Counted from the first letter of the stretch, positions 36,211 through 50,035 are shown. The stretch: DNA of 64,000 bases from Clusia tigrina (GCA_920105625.2 OV050030.1:424828240-424892239); one strand, 5' to 3'. Notes: a model not told the origin generated them from the letters alone. Translations and numbers: made by a program.

Positions 36211-38320
36211 CTTTTAAAGTGATTCAGAAAGAAGACAAATTATGACACTAGCAATCAAAATATTGTCATTAAAACCATGTGATCAAATGTCTCTTTATTA
36301 TTATTTTTATACCTCACTCTTTCCAGAGTTTTGGGGAATGGGAACTAGAAACTACGATCTTCGACTCGAAGAGAAAGGCAGGTTTCTTATTAATTCACTC
36401 AATTCTAAGATGAGCATAAATCCGAATCTCTAACAATACTTTTAGGGACAACTTCAGTTGGTTTTTGTACTGCCCACTTCCAATCCAAAGTCTACATACA
36501 AGAAACCTTCTAAGAATCCCGTCACACGCGACATGAACAGTCACTGGTGTGGGAAAAATCACCAATGCACACTTTGCAACTACAGTTCTAGAACACAATG
36601 CTACTCACGTCTATGACTAATTAAAGGTGTAGCATCGCTGAATACTATATTAGTCTAGGAGTCGCAGAACCCTAGCAAAATACTCGAAAGCGGCGAGGAA
36701 AACTTTGGCGAATCCTAATCTAATCTGCTCCAAATGTTTATCTCCGTGATAAACCTGACGCTAGAGCGTTTGTGGTGCGTAGTCCACCACCTGCAAAAAG
36801 GCCAAATACAGAGTTACCGCTTCGCACATATTAATGAAATGAATCCGCTCGAAGATACTCGTATAATCAGCGAAATATGCAAAAAAGTTCCCAAATTGGA
36901 GGGAATGGCTCGAGTGCTGTCAAGTTAATAAATAGAGCCACGGGAGTTGTTGATCTGGTGGTTGCATTATTGTTCTTTTTGCTTTTATTGCTGTTGTTAT
37001 TAATAAAAGCCCACACAAATGAAGGCAAATAAACAAAGTAGGTAAATAAATAAAATGAAAAAGAGAGAAAAAACGAAAAACCTTCCAACAAGCGGCGACC
37101 TACTTTTCCACCTGCTCCATATGTGCGCATATGCTCACATGGATGCGACTGCGAGTGTGCATGAATGTGAGTCAGTGTCAGTGTGTGTGTGTGTGTGTGT
37201 GTTTGTAACAAAGAGGGCGGCAAACAGTGGGAGGCGTGTGTACGCACATTTCACTTAAGCGAAAACTGTTTTCGTCTTCTAAATTGGAGCCATAAATTAC
37301 TGAGCAGACGAAGCCATTAGACTCCAGTGTTTGGGGCGCAACCTGACGCCAATGGAGCCACTACAGTGGGCTGAGTCCAAGTACAAATAGAGCTCAATTT
37401 TCATAGCCACAGCAACAACAGCCGGGAAGGTAACGAAAATGAGTTGAAGGCAAAGCAGAATATGCAAAAAAAAACGCTCATTTTAATTTCTTTTTGGCCA
37501 CGCTTTGTTGACGGTTTTTCCCACCCACTTTCGGTTCGAGTTCTTCCTCTCAGTTGGTAGCTGTGACACTAGTGTGCCTTCCGCCCCTCACCTCACCCCC
37601 AACACGAGCGTTCAGTTTTAATTTGCATTTTTCTTTCATTTATTTTTCAATTTTTATATTTTTTTGTGTATTTTTTTTGCCATTTTTTATTGTCGCGTCG
37701 GAATTCTTTGATTTCACTTTCGAAATTGAAATTTCGCTTTTTGGAATTTTTCGGTTCTTTTTTCATTTTTTTTTTTATACTATTCCAAAAATTGGCACGC
37801 AGTGTCATTGGAGTCAATTAAAATTTGTGCTCTCAGACTCGACTCTGGGGTGCAATCGTGTTTAATTGGCGGTTAATTTGTCGTTTGAGGTAAACTTTTT
37901 CTCTAAATTGGAGAGCATGATTTCAGCGATGACATTACAGGGTGATTAACTAGAAAAGTTGATAGTAAGCAGCGCAAATGTGACATAATCAGCTCTTGCG
38001 ATGATTCAGTGCTTTTATGCGATTGTTTGAGACCAAGTTTTTATTGTTAAAAATCATGTCATAGGAAGGCCGCTTCAAAAGAATCAATGCCGCCTCTGAC
38101 TAAATCGCTTCTGAGTATGATGACTTATGAATAAATATCTGCCAGTGAGCCATAATTACAGTGATTGATTACAGTGACTGAAAAACATCACTTTCAAGCT
38201 CATTATAAAGTTCGGAAATTTGACTTTTGTGTGACAGAGAAAAATTGTATCAACATTGATTGCGAAACACAAACAAAGGTTCGATTTCCTTGTAGACCAC
38301 CCAATGTGCCCCTAGTTGCA
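36211..38320. other. non-coding stretch with GT microsatellite
   Basis: GT run at about 37181-37202. A T-rich tract at 37620-37790 produces a phenylalanine-rich open frame. No gene supported. Confidence 0.5.
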
Positions 38321-38322
38321 CC

Positions 38323-38461
38323 CACTAATGTTGCAAGTTATTAGTGTTGTTATCCTTTTTTCTGATACTACGTACCCACGTAGTATCAGATAACGGTTAC
38401 GGACTCTTATTACCCAATAAGAGTCCGTAACTAAGATGTTATGTATGACAGTCATACATAA
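38323..38461. repeat. cluster of perfect inverted repeats (hairpins)
   Basis: Hairpins lie close together in about 140 bp. A 7-bp stem CACTAAT/ATTAGTG is at 38323-38346. A 13-bp perfect stem TCTGATACTACGT with loop ACCC is at 38361-38390. A 16-bp perfect stem GTTACGGACTCTTATT with loop ACCC is at 38396-38431. An 11-bp stem TTATGTATGAC with one-base loop is at 38439-38461. The two strongest share the same tetraloop, which argues against chance. Confidence 0.85.
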
Positions 38462-38514
38462 ATCAATAAGGAAGGCATATTAGCAAAAATTGTTGTTGTG
38501 TAAACCCGTTACAA

Positions 38515-38775
38515 AGATATCTCTGGGCACACAGAGAGTGTGTATGGCTATGAAGTCTGCTACAAAGACACCTCTGGGCACACAGAGAGTGTGTATGGCT
38601 ATGAAGCCTACTACAAAGACACCTCTGGGCACACAGAGAGTGTGTACGGTTATGAAGTCTGCTACAAAGGCATCTCTGGGCATAGAGATTGTTTTTATAG
38701 TTGTAAAACCTGCTACAAAGCCTTCTCTGGTCACACATATAGTATGTATAGTTATAAAGCCCGCTAAAAAGACAT
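38515..38775. repeat. 51-bp tandem repeat
   Basis: CTCTGGGCACACAGAGAGTG recurs at 38521, 38572 and 38623, with diverged copies following. The 51-bp (17-codon) period keeps frames open on both strands (75-146 codons). The predicted peptides are 17-residue repeats without known motif. Confidence 0.9.
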
Positions 38776-41315
38776 CTTGGGGCACACAAATTGATAGAGG
38801 ACTCGCAGTTAAGTTGTGTATCGGCTGCTTTAGGAATAAGTGTGATTTGAAATTGAAAGTGAAACATGTGAAACTGTTCGATTATGATGAAAAGGATCAT
38901 CAACTATTTCTATGCTAAATAAAACCGCTTCCAGTGCCCCTTAATAATGAACAAAAGGATGATGACAGAATTCCAACTATTTAGCATATTTCATGCCTAT
39001 AAATTATTATTATTATATTTAAAGAGTTATTTAATGCCTAATTTAATCCTATTATGAAAGACAATTTGTTGGGAATCACACATTAGATAAATTAAAGAAT
39101 GCTAAAGGAGTTTCCCTAAAGACAATTCAAATTTACTCGTAGATCCTGTAAGACTAAGAAGATATTTGTAAAATAACCGAATAGCAAAGCAACAAGTTGT
39201 CTCTAACGTTTGGTGAAGATGTCCATGATTATGCTGGGCAGGCTGAAGTGCAAATACATTACATGTGTCCAGCTATGAACAACATGAGTGTCATCCACGA
39301 TCTACCACATACATTCTGTTTTGAGAATATAACTCAGAAAACAATGAAGCACTATCTTTGTAGTAGTAGGCTTTAACAAATAGAAATAGGAGCCTTCTGT
39401 GAGGGTGATGACTGAAGGATTGTTCAAACATATTTTAAAATTCCAAATAACTAAAATCAGTGCCTACTTTTAGGGCGCTTTATTATTGAGTCGTTCGTAA
39501 TGGCAGTCCTATTTATAGTGAGTTAGCAGAAGCATTATTTATAGTGAGTTAGCAGACGCATTATTACTTTTAAGAAAGCAAATCCAGGGACTAAATATTT
39601 AAAAAAAATAAATTCGTAACCTAAAATCGTATTCCTTTTGTGAGTAGAATAAACACTTGCCTTCCAATCCTTCGAACAGAAGCGTAAGTACAACCTGTGT
39701 TGTCCAGTTCTTGATTGAATTACCTAAGAGATGTCATGAAGTAGTCTTAGTAATATTCGCTTGTGGCAGAGTTATGGGATACCCTTACTAGATACCCTTA
39801 TGCTGAGACATAAGTTCAGTGGATGCACCCCTGCCTACCAAATTGTATGCCGAAAAACATTGTAGGAAAATATAATACAAAAGCAGCTGTAAATGAAGCA
39901 CATTTATAACAAAATTGTAGCAGGAAGAACACTGAAGTAACGGGACTACAAAGCGGAATGTGCTTGGAAGAACCATAATGTTCTGATAATGAACGACAAA
40001 CGAGCATGAGCATCGCTGAGTTTTGGCTTGCGTGTTGTTTTGCCGTTTGCCCAGGCAATTGTTGCAATTGATAGCTTTGATGATGGCATGGAAAATGATA
40101 TTTTACTATTCTTGAATCCGTATGCAGTGCTCCATCATCCTGCATAACACATCAACGGCCATATGAGGACAGAGACAAGCAGCAGCCTTGGTGTTAAGGG
40201 AAGTATGAAATGAAGCAGCTCAATAGCCTCAGCAGAAGATTAAATTCAACAATCTTTTGCTGAGGTTATTCAGCAGCTTGATTGAAGAAGAAAGTTCTAA
40301 AGAAAATACTAAAACTATTCATATTTGCAAAAATTGGACTTGTTTAGTTGAGTAAAATAAGCAAGTATGAAACTTAATCCTGCAGTTCAGCAGTTTATAA
40401 ATCTAGTTTGGAGCTAACTCAAAAATCACACTAATATTGAGTTCCACAGGGAATCTCACACACTGCTGTAGTTGAATGTGGTTTACACGGTACAATTTTC
40501 ACTTGAAGATTGAATTATGACGTTGTTTCTTCAAGTAAATGATACCTAAATATACGGAAAAGGATAGGTTCGAGTTGCTTTAGACGAGATGCCAGCGGCA
40601 GGCGACTGAATAAGTAAGTACAATTACACTCGATTAATGTTTACTGAATAAAGCAAATCTTAAGAGTGATAACAACGTAATAGTAGTCAACTTAATAACC
40701 CATTCACATAGACTTGAGAGACTCTTGAGATAGTTTCATATCCCGAAGGGAAATGTGTAAGAAAATGTTCAAATAACTCTTGCGTAAGTATTAAAATAGC
40801 ACTGTCACTTAAGAAGCAGAGAAAAGGGTTGAAAATTTGTCAGGTAGTGGTTAGAGTAGGGTACGGTTGGGCGTGAGTGTTTGTGCTTGTTTTTTAAAAT
40901 GATTACTCATACGCCTCCATGTGCAAGTAAGAATTTAACTGACATGCTAATAAAACGTTTTGACACATACCAGAACGGAAGTTGAGGCGCGATTTGTATT
41001 TCAACAAATAAAAGCATGTGAGTGAAACACTAATAAAATTACCAACAACAAAAATCAAGTAAATAAAATACAATGACACAATAAGCCAATACAATAAAGC
41101 TGCAACAGACCATTCGTACATACTTATATGAGTATATAAGTATTTATATACTTGGCTGAACATATGCATATAATGTATGTATGTATACAGTTAGTTGGGA
41201 ATGTGACTTTCTTTGTCAGTGTGTGTGAGCTCAAAATAATTAATTTCACACTTTATCATTACGCACACGAAGATAAAGAATATTTATCTGCGATAATAAC
41301 TGCCCTGCTAGTGAT

Positions 41316-41351
<36 letters not shown>

Positions 41352-43659
41352 ATAAATTAACTCGGCATAATTATATAAATTTAATTATTTGATTAGAGCA
41401 AGAATCTTGTGAATTTCTGCAACAAAGCATATTTTTGTTTGTTTACACAGAAGAATTAACATTTTTATTCCGATCTAAATTAAAAATGGATTTTGTTTAA
41501 AATTCTTAGCATGTAGTTTAAAATATAATTCGTTGATTCTATTTTTTATTGATTATTTTTTATTTTTTATTGATTAATTTTTGTTTAGATGTTTATTTTT
41601 TGCTTTAAATTTCGCATATAAATGTGGGACTAACACAAATTGCTGCTTGCCTCGTTGGCGAAAGCATTTTCATTTTTAGTTTCGTTGTTAGCGGCTATTT
41701 TTAAATATTCTTTGCTTTTCTTTGGTGTTGTTTTCGATACTTAGTGAATTTATTTATAAAATAATCAATGAATTTCTTGTTTCCGTTAAATGATTATATT
41801 TGTGTCGGTGGGCGCGGATGCAGTGATTAGGCAAAATGCTTCGGTTTCACACAACTTAAGTAGGGGGCATGGCATGGCAAATATACAAACACACACAAAG
41901 CGATTAAGCGGCTTTAAATGGCGTTTAAGAATTTAATTATTATTATTAGTCGTATTATTATTTTTGGGATTTTTTTATATATAATTATTTTTTTTATTCT
42001 TATCAATTGCGAATTTGTAAGCTTCAATAAAAAACCACTTGCAAAAATTCGACAACATCCTTTAAAATTACGTACGCACACACACACCAACACTTCTCTA
42101 CAAGCCGCTGTCGCCGATAGCAACAACAAATTTTTTTCTTCTACGCTTATACTGGCGCGAGTTACTCCGTCGACCGAGTTTTTGTAATCACTGAGAGCAA
42201 AAACAAAAAAGCTCCGCGAATAACGACAGCAACTGCGACGACGATGACGATGGCGACGACTGCGATGACTGCGACTACACGACGACTACAGGTAAAAATT
42301 TACGAATGGGCAACATTAGAAAAGGTTTGTGAAAATATTATCACTGCTGCTGTTGTTGTTGTTGTTGGTATTTTAATTATTCCGACTCTAGCTGCTGTTG
42401 CTGTTATTGTTGTTGTTTTTGCTGCTGTTATTGTTGTTGTTATTGTCGCTGATTATATTAGTAAGATATTAACAACTACATAAATACGAGAGTGGCGGCA
42501 CTCGTATGTATTGTTATCGCACTTCGCTGAAGAGCAGAGTGAGCTACGCTTGCGATGTGTCTCACCACTCGCTGCTTCAGCGTATGTGGAGAGCTGAGCG
42601 TAGAAGCGATTTGAATACTAGTGTGTGTGTGTGTGTGTGAACGTAAAAAGAGTAGCAAATGAAAAAAAGTACCAACAGCAGTAGTAGGTAAGGCACACAT
42701 AAACCCTCTCACACCAACCAACACACACACACACACAGACACCGACTAACAGCAATTAATGCATGCAAAAATATACTAAAGTAATAAATAGGTACGGCGA
42801 AAACTGACAAGTGAGAGCAAGCAGCGCCCATTGGCAACATTGGCAAAGCCCACAGCCGCGTACAGGGTTGCCTTGTTATGGGAGGAAAATACGAGCACGG
42901 GTGTGCAAAAATAAACACACACAACTGCACGCATGCATACTCGGCGTGGTGGCAAAGATACAAGCAAAATGCCGCCAGTTACAAAAAAGAATTATGCCGT
43001 TAAGTGAGCGTTGTAGCAGGAGGCCGGACGCTCATGTGGGAGTGACACTTGTGAAATGTCGAATTCCTTTGTTGAACGGCTTGAAGAGATTAAGCGCTCA
43101 ACGCAAAAATCTACGCGCACGCACCCGCATTCGGATACAAAACGGAAAGGAAGAAAGGAAGGAAATAAATGGCAGAAAATGTTCACAGCAGCAGAGCAGG
43201 CAGTTGGAAACTAACACAGCCCGAGCACTGCTGTTGTTCATGGTGGTGTTGTTGTTGTATATGTTGGTCTTGTTGTTGTTCATGGTGGTGTTGTTGTTGA
43301 TGTACATGATGATGATGTTGTTGTTGTTGTTGTTGTTGTTGTTGATGGTGTTGATGGTGGTGGCAGTGGGTGTTGTTCCTGCTTTGTGTCAAGGTTACTC
43401 TGCAGATAAAAAGGAATATTAATTTTGTTGTGGTAAAAATGGAATGGACAGCATGCTGTGGCAAGCACGACGGGCAGCACGAATTTGCGAGTACGAATTT
43501 ACTATGTAGCTGCGGAAGACGGCACAAATGAATGGCTACAAACAGCTTACAGTGTTGGAATAGTTGTAGAAATCGAAGTAGGGTAGAAATTTCCCATGAC
43601 TATAAAAATGAGAGGGATTTACATTCTTGATTCACACTTCTAGGGCGGGCATTTTATTA
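38776..43659. other. long non-coding stretch with microsatellites
   Basis: No gene recognised on either strand. ATTTATAGTGAGTTAGCAGA is tandemly doubled at about 39511-39565. CAA run at 41318-41350; GTT-rich tract at 42345-42440; GT run at 42620-42639; CA run at 42720-42737; TTG-rich tract at 43230-43370. Polyvaline and polyleucine frames come from these tracts. Confidence 0.5.
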
Positions 43660-45000
43660 TAGGACGACCTTGGATAACTTAGCAATTGGTACAAATACCG
43701 AATTCGTCTTTAGTCTGCTTTCATTTGCAGTAATGCCAGGCAGTCGTGTGGTCCTAGAGTATTCGAGTTTTTCAACATTAGAAGCCGTCAAGTGAACTAT
43801 GGAGAGGTCCAGAGTCACTTCTAGGGGGTCTGGAGAACACTTTTTCCACTGACAGCTCCAAATGGTACCGGGGCTGAATGAAAATTTCAGATGCTCCTCG
43901 GCTATGGGAAGTATGGCGGCAATGGTATTCCAAACAGAAGTGTTTGCTATACTATAAGTAAAGGACTCGCTCGCTAAGAGTCAGCAGTCACTTTGGACAT
44001 AGAGAGATGTTAAAGAGGTTGTCGGAGCAATACCCGTTGTTTCTGGCACCGAAAGATAAACTCATGCCTAGAGTTTCTTTTGGAAGAAAGTACAGAGTCA
44101 GCTTCCCAACAAGGATGCAATGGAGAGATCAGAACTACTTCTGGGGGAACCGGGGAAAATTTTCTTCACTGACGGCAACTGGGGCTGGCTGGCATCCGAC
44201 TGTCAGATGGGAAGTATGGAAAGCGTATTCCAAACAGAAGTGTTTGCTATACTGAAGGTAGCGGAATGGATAAATGAGAATGGTGCTGTGAAGAGATTAG
44301 AGTCTGTAGAGTGACAGTCAGGTTGCATAAAGGCCTTAGGAAACACGTTAACCACTTCGAAAATTGTCCAAGAATGTAAGTCATCGAATCGAGCGAGTCC
44401 GTTACTCCATCGCAAGATGGAATTTTCTTAAGCTTATATGGATTCCGGGACTTTGTGGTGTTCGGTGGAACGAAATAGCTGATGAACTGGCAAAGTGTGT
44501 ATCTGCGGGTACTCCAATGAGACCAGAGCAAATTATTGGTAAGGTAAGGTGTAGCAGGGGCTATCAACTGGGTCCAGAGCCAAGTTAAAGATATTCACAA
44601 GGACCGATGATGCAGTTCGGTTCCCAACAAAACAACAAGAGCTTTCTAGAGACCCAGAAACAAGTGAATTGCAGATTTCCTTCTAACTTTATGAAGGAAA
44701 GATATTCGATCATTGGTTAGGCTAATTGCAAAGCACAATCCATGGGGCCCATCATATGGCGAGCCAGAGGCGTCATCGAATATGTCGACCAGAAGTATCA
44801 TCGAGAGTCCGAATGGAGTGTTTTTTCTGTCTGGAAGAAGAAAGGCACGGCACAGAGCATTGTCTCGATGTTTGTCCTACCTTCACAGAATGAGGCGGCC
44901 CATGTTAGGTTCGTTGTTAAGAAGCAAGGGTGGCATAATTATAACCGCGTTTGCATTCATCACCACGTATTGAGAAGATTCTTATTGGAATCTTTTTGCT
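43660..45000 (+). mobile_element. decayed non-LTR fragment with duplicated RNase H start
   Basis: The frame at 44120 encodes IFFTDGNW (Asp), VFQTEVFAILKVAEWI (Glu), and after breaks IWIPGLCGVRWNEIADELAK (Asp). This is the order of RNase H motifs in Jockey/I-type elements. The block ATGGAGAGGTCCAGAGTCAC...CAGAAGTGTTTGCTATACT at 43798-43950 is a diverged second copy of 44118-44257. Downstream text to about 44990 has homology to 57120-57640. Many stops show it is inactive. Confidence 0.75.
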
Positions 45001-45949
45001 CTGAAATTCATACGCATTCCACTCCCAACTTCTCTTCATTTTTGCACCTCAACAACTCATTTGATATAATCAACATTTTAAACACTTTTACTGTGATTCT
45101 TCCTTGATATTGTTTGAAAATACTCTCCTGTGGATATATATCAAGGAAGCCATGGGTCAGCAATCTAAGTGGTAATATTGTGATAATATTGAATTTATTT
45201 GAGGAAAAAACTGTAATGAATATTTAAATGAATTTTCTCCACAAACCTTGAAAGAAAAAAATGCTTTCCAATTCAATTTTCCGCATATTTTCCGCATTTT
45301 CATTCAAAACCTTTGAAAACCCTCATTAAGAGCAGAAAAAGTGGCAGAATTTCACCAACGCACACACACAGAGAGGCGTACTCATATGGGAGTGTTTGTA
45401 GCTGTACCCCACATGTGTGAGTGTGAGTGTGTTTGGAAGAGCTCGTAATAATATAATAGCAGCAGCAGCAGCAGCAGCAACAACAACGCCAATAGCATGA
45501 TGTGGAGCCGCACGCTATCATGCCGCATTGTTTAACGCTTGGATATTTCATGCCACAAAAACAAGATAAGATACGAAAGTACGTGGACAGACGGACGGAC
45601 GGACAGGATGGGGTGAAAAACCAAACAACATAAATAAATATAAAAGTAAAAGAAAATAAAATAGAGAAGAAAAAACGGACGATTGATTTTTATCACTTTA
45701 CACACGCGTAAAAAACGAAATTGAGGTGAGGCGTGAAAATATTTGTTTAGATTTCATTTCATTAATGTTTGTTGCAAGTTTACAGCACTTGTGGCACACA
45801 CACACACACACACACACGCATCCACACACACAAATCCATATGCACACATACAGTCGTGTACAATCGCGCACATGAGTTGATATGTGATGACGGAAAAGAA
45901 GGACTTGTGAAGACATTTCCATTCTCCAGTACAAACAAAAAGAACTAAT
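45001..45949. other. non-coding stretch with CA and CAG microsatellites
   Basis: CAG/CAA run at 45461-45486 and CA run at 45797-45820. No coding signal. Confidence 0.5.
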
Positions 45950-46860
45950 TCAGAAGTAAGGAATATGTTTGAATTCATGGAGAAGCCCCACAGTGGAATG
46001 CCGTATGCCCACTTTGTATAGAAGAATTCTAGCTTCCGTGCTCAATTTTGACCTCCAGTTTAGAGGCCAATAGAGTGTACTTGTCTTCAGCTTTAGTTGT
46101 AGTCTTTTCACTTCGATGTGCTTGCGCCAGGTGAGACATTTATCCAAATGAATGCTAAGATATTTCACTTCGCTTGGTTGAGCCATCAGTACACCATTTG
46201 GAGATAAGGGAGAGCATGTTCCGTATCTTAAGATAAACGTTTGTTTGAACGCTTTTCGACTCGTTAATCTTAATTCTCCATATTAGAGTCCATTCTTCTA
46301 CATAACTGATGTGATTCTTTAGTTTTTATGTTGCCTCTCAGCTTGGAATCTTTATGAGAATATAAAAATGTGGTATCATCTGCAAAAGTAAATATAGTCA
46401 ACTGGTTATCTGCTGGTAAATCACTCGTGAATAAAATCGGTCCAAATATACTCCCTTGTTACGCTCCAGCTAAGATTTTGGGGGTATCTGTCATATGGCT
46501 TTAAATTTCGGACTTTAAAATTCGGATCCAAAAGGTAGGACTATATTCTGGAAAGTGGTTATGAAGTTTGTAGACGAGGCCATCATACTAAGCCTCATCA
46601 AACGCTTGCACAATATCGAGAAAACTTCGGAAGCAATATTTCGTATTCTCCAAAGAGTGTCTCAATACTGCAGGTATTCTGTGGATCTGCTCTATTAGCG
46701 CGTGCCTTTCTTGACACCTAAATTGGTGTTTATGGATCACTTCTCTCTTTACCGAACAATGGAGTAATTTAAGAAGCACTTTTTCGAAGACTTCAGAGAG
46801 TGTTGTTCGAAGACTTTAGAGAGGCTTGGTCTATATTTGAGTTGTGCAAGAACATGAAGA
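45950..46860 (-). mobile_element. non-LTR reverse transcriptase fragment
   Basis: Minus-strand pieces read HALIEQIHRIPAVLRHSLEN, then FLDIVQAFDEA, then QGSIFGPILF and TFADDTTFLYSHKDSK. These are RT blocks A, B and C with the FADD active site. Then comes KYLSIHLDKCLTWRKHI and a thumb-like tail. Frameshifts and stops separate the pieces. It fits a Jockey-clade polymerase lacking the endonuclease and 3' end, so it is inactive. Confidence 0.82.
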
Positions 46861-46894
46861 GAGTTATATCGTCGAATCAAACGCTCTAATTTTT

Positions 46895-47035
46895 TTAATA
46901 TAATAATAAAAGATTTTATATATAATAGTATAAGGTCTTGTATATAATAATAAAAGATCTTATATATAGTAATGTACGGTCTTATATATGGTAATATAAG
47001 GTCTTATATATAATAATATGTCTTATAGTATTCGA
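46895..47035. repeat. short AT-rich repeat with GGTCTTATATATA units
   Basis: Five or so copies of a unit of about 27 bp with AAGGTCTTATATATAATAAT variants. Confidence 0.8.
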
Positions 47036-47394
47036 ATCGTTCATACAAACATATAAAAAGTAAGAAAATCTCTAAAACTAACTGTATAAAAGCTTTTTTA
47101 TGTCATTGAAAGCTTTATAAAGCTTCAACAATGCTGCTGTGTTGCATAATTGTCCTTATAAAGCATACATCTTCATTGCCTTTACGTATATTTAAAGATG
47201 GTATTCAGTATAGTTGGCATTGCATCTAACTAGTTGAAAACTCTAGTGCTGGGAAGGCTCTCTTTAGGTGAGAACTATCAAAATAGATTGATTTATTACG
47301 GTGTGCATTCTCAAGGAGCCACAATTGCGGGATGAAATATGGGTACTCCGTATAACTCATCCTATAAGGCCTTCTACATCAGCTTTTCCTAAGA

Positions 47395-48170
47395 AGGTCA
47401 ACGAGTATTATAATGTTTAATGACAGTCCTTAGAGCTCTTCCAAAGACCATGGCTCTTCTGCCTTCTAGAGTTTCCGACGAGTATTAGAATATTCAATGA
47501 CAGTCCTTAGAATCCTTTGCAATGACCATGGCCCTTCTATCTACCAGATTCTCCAGCGAGTATTAGAATGTTTAAAGGCAGTCCTTAGAGCTCTTCTAAT
47601 GAGCATAGCCCTTCTGTGTTATAGAGTTTTCAATGAGTATTCGAATGTTTAATGACAGTCCTTAGAATCCCTTGGTATGGCCATGGCCCTTCTGTCTTCT
47701 AGAATTTAAAGACAGTCCTTAGAGCTCTTCCAAAGACCATGACTCTTCTGTATTCCAGAGTTTCCGACGAGTATTAGAATATTCAATGACAGTCCTCAGA
47801 GCTCTTCCAATGACATTGACCCTAGTGTCTTCTAGAGTTTTCAATGAGTATTCGAATGTTTAATGACAGTCCTTAGAATTACGTGCAATGGCCATGGCTC
47901 TTCTGTCTTCTAGAGTTTCCGACGAGTATTAGAATGCTCAATGACAGTCCTTAGAGCGCTTCCAATGCCCTTTGCTCTTCGGTCTTCTAGAGTTTTCAAT
48001 GACTATTAGAAGGTTTAATGACAGTCCTTAGAGCTCTTCCAATGCCCCAAGGCCCTTCTGTCTTCAAGAGTTTTCAATGAGTATTATAATGTATATTAAC
48101 TGTCCTCCAACCTCTTGCAATGACCATGGCCTTCTGTCTGCCAGAGTTTCCGACTGGGCTACCATGTGCC
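47395..48170. repeat. 77-78 bp tandem repeat, about ten copies
   Basis: CGAGTATTAGAATGTTTAAT, GACAGTCCTTAGAGCTCTTC and CATGGCCCTTCTGTCTTCTA follow one another in each unit. Starts at about 47401, 47478 and 47556 give the period. Some copies have lost part of the unit. Confidence 0.9.
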
Positions 48171-49737
48171 TGACTTATCAGCGGCGACTAAAATTAAAAA
48201 CCTTCTTTCAGGGCGAGTGCGATACTGCACCGCAGAGCAACGCTGGAGTTGGACTTTATGACGATTAATGTAATGAACTCAAGCGACGGGGCCCAGAGAT
48301 AGATAGGAAACACGCTATTAATAGGAAATTGTGAATATGATATTTTCGTTGTTATTGTTGTTGCCGCGATTGTTGTTGTTGTTTTTATAGTTGTTATTAA
48401 TGAATTAAGCTAACAATAGGCAAAGGCGCCGTATGGTGCGTATAAGCGTGGAAGTGAAAATAGTGTTTGCGCGAGGCAGTGGATGAGGGGGTGGGTAGTT
48501 GTGTGGGTGTTGGTTGGTCGTGTCGATTACTTGGAAAAATATACGGATTTGCGGTTTATAGAAGCGGCCGGGCAATTTATTAGAAATTCGTGAGTAAAAC
48601 ACAAATAAATGTCAACGCGAGAGCTGACTGCCAACTGAAGCTGGAGCGAAGCGACTTTGTTGGGAACAACACAAAATTAAAATGTTCACGCGTGGAGCCC
48701 ACAAACCTCGCCGGCTCGTAAAATCCAGAGAAAAGCGTTGCATGTGAAACTTGTGTGAAATTTGATATTTTCCTCGCTGGGTGCGAGCAGAGCGGTTGGT
48801 GTACGGGCATCATTTGCAACGAAAATAAAAGCGAAGCATGGAAATTCCACCGTAAAAACAATTTCAAACAGAAAAACTCAGTTCAAAAGTTGCTTTCAAT
48901 CAAAAAGCGTAACAAAGGATTAAGAAAAAATATATATAAAATAGATTACACAACAACAGACACGCTGGAGATGCTGCATGCACGTCGACAGACAAAACGG
49001 GCGGACTGGGGGGAATGCTGAACTAGAGACCGACAGACCTGACGTTGAGCTGCACTAATTCACCTGTGAAATCTTTTGTGCGCCCAGTCGAGCTAAGCCA
49101 AAACGACAGAGATGCGATGAGATGAGTTGAGATGAGATGAGCCCAGCCCAGATGGGAAGCAGGCGATGTCAAAACTTGTGATGAAAAAGTCATAAAAAAA
49201 AACCAAACAAACAAACGAACGAAAATGGGCGATTAAAACGCCACGCAACCGCAGCTCATTCATTAAACGACGCGACGCGACGCGACTAACAAAAAGTCAG
49301 GAGGAAAAATACAGAGAAAGATAAACAAAGCAGCACGAAAGAAAAGTTTACAGCTGTTACGAAATATCGGCAGCACAACAACAATGGTGGCGGGCAGGGC
49401 GACAGGGGCGGTGGAGGAGCGATTACAAAGTGCACTGCAGAGTTCGGCGCTGGTGGCGTGTAGGAAACTTTTCGAAATAATGCGAAAACACATTTCATAT
49501 ACCGTAGTTTTCTTTTGTGTGGAATATGAGCTTCCAAAACTCACACGTGGGAACGGAAAACTTGAGAAAGCGAAAGAAAAACCATACTGAGATTAAGTTG
49601 TCTCGGATTAGTTTGCTTGGGAATGCAAAGATTACCCGAACAACATTTCTGTTGTATCCTTTTGGAATGCTGCCGGAAATGCTTAAGATTGTTGCCCACG
49701 CAACATCGCTAAGTTCCGTTTTCCGGCCTTGAATCAA
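48171..49737. other. non-coding stretch
   Basis: GTT/TTG-rich near 48350-48390. No gene recognised; the open frames of up to 95 codons lack motifs. Confidence 0.5.
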
Positions 49738-49835
49738 TTATAATTTCAATCATAATTTCAATAATCATTTCAATCATCATTTCAATCATCATTTCAATCA
49801 AAATTTCAATCATAATTTCAATTCAAAATATATTG
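49738..49835. repeat. left part of split 15-bp minisatellite (CAATCATCATTT)
   Basis: About six copies of TTTCAATCATCATTT or TTTCAATCATAATTT. The same repeat resumes at 56323 beyond the retrotransposon, so the two parts are probably one array cut by the insertion. Confidence 0.85.
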
Positions 49836-50035
49836 ATTTTCAAGTCAGACGTATTTTTGAAAGCTCCTGTCGAAAAAAAAAAATAATTAAATATATTGAA
49901 AACGAATACGGAAAATTCCAATTTGACTCTATTATCGTATTCTAACTGGTGAAAACTACCACTGCTACATTCTATTGGTATTACGGTAAGATAATATAAT
50001 TTCAGTTAAAAATAAAAGTCTATAAAAGGAAAACA

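Noticed and set aside
38463..38918. Open frames of 101-146 codons on both strands
   Set aside because: 51-bp repeat keeps all of them open; no known domain and no splice context.
43183..43527. His- and Gln-rich 114-codon minus-strand frame
   Set aside because: Arises from a TTG/CAA microsatellite; no start context or splice signals supported.
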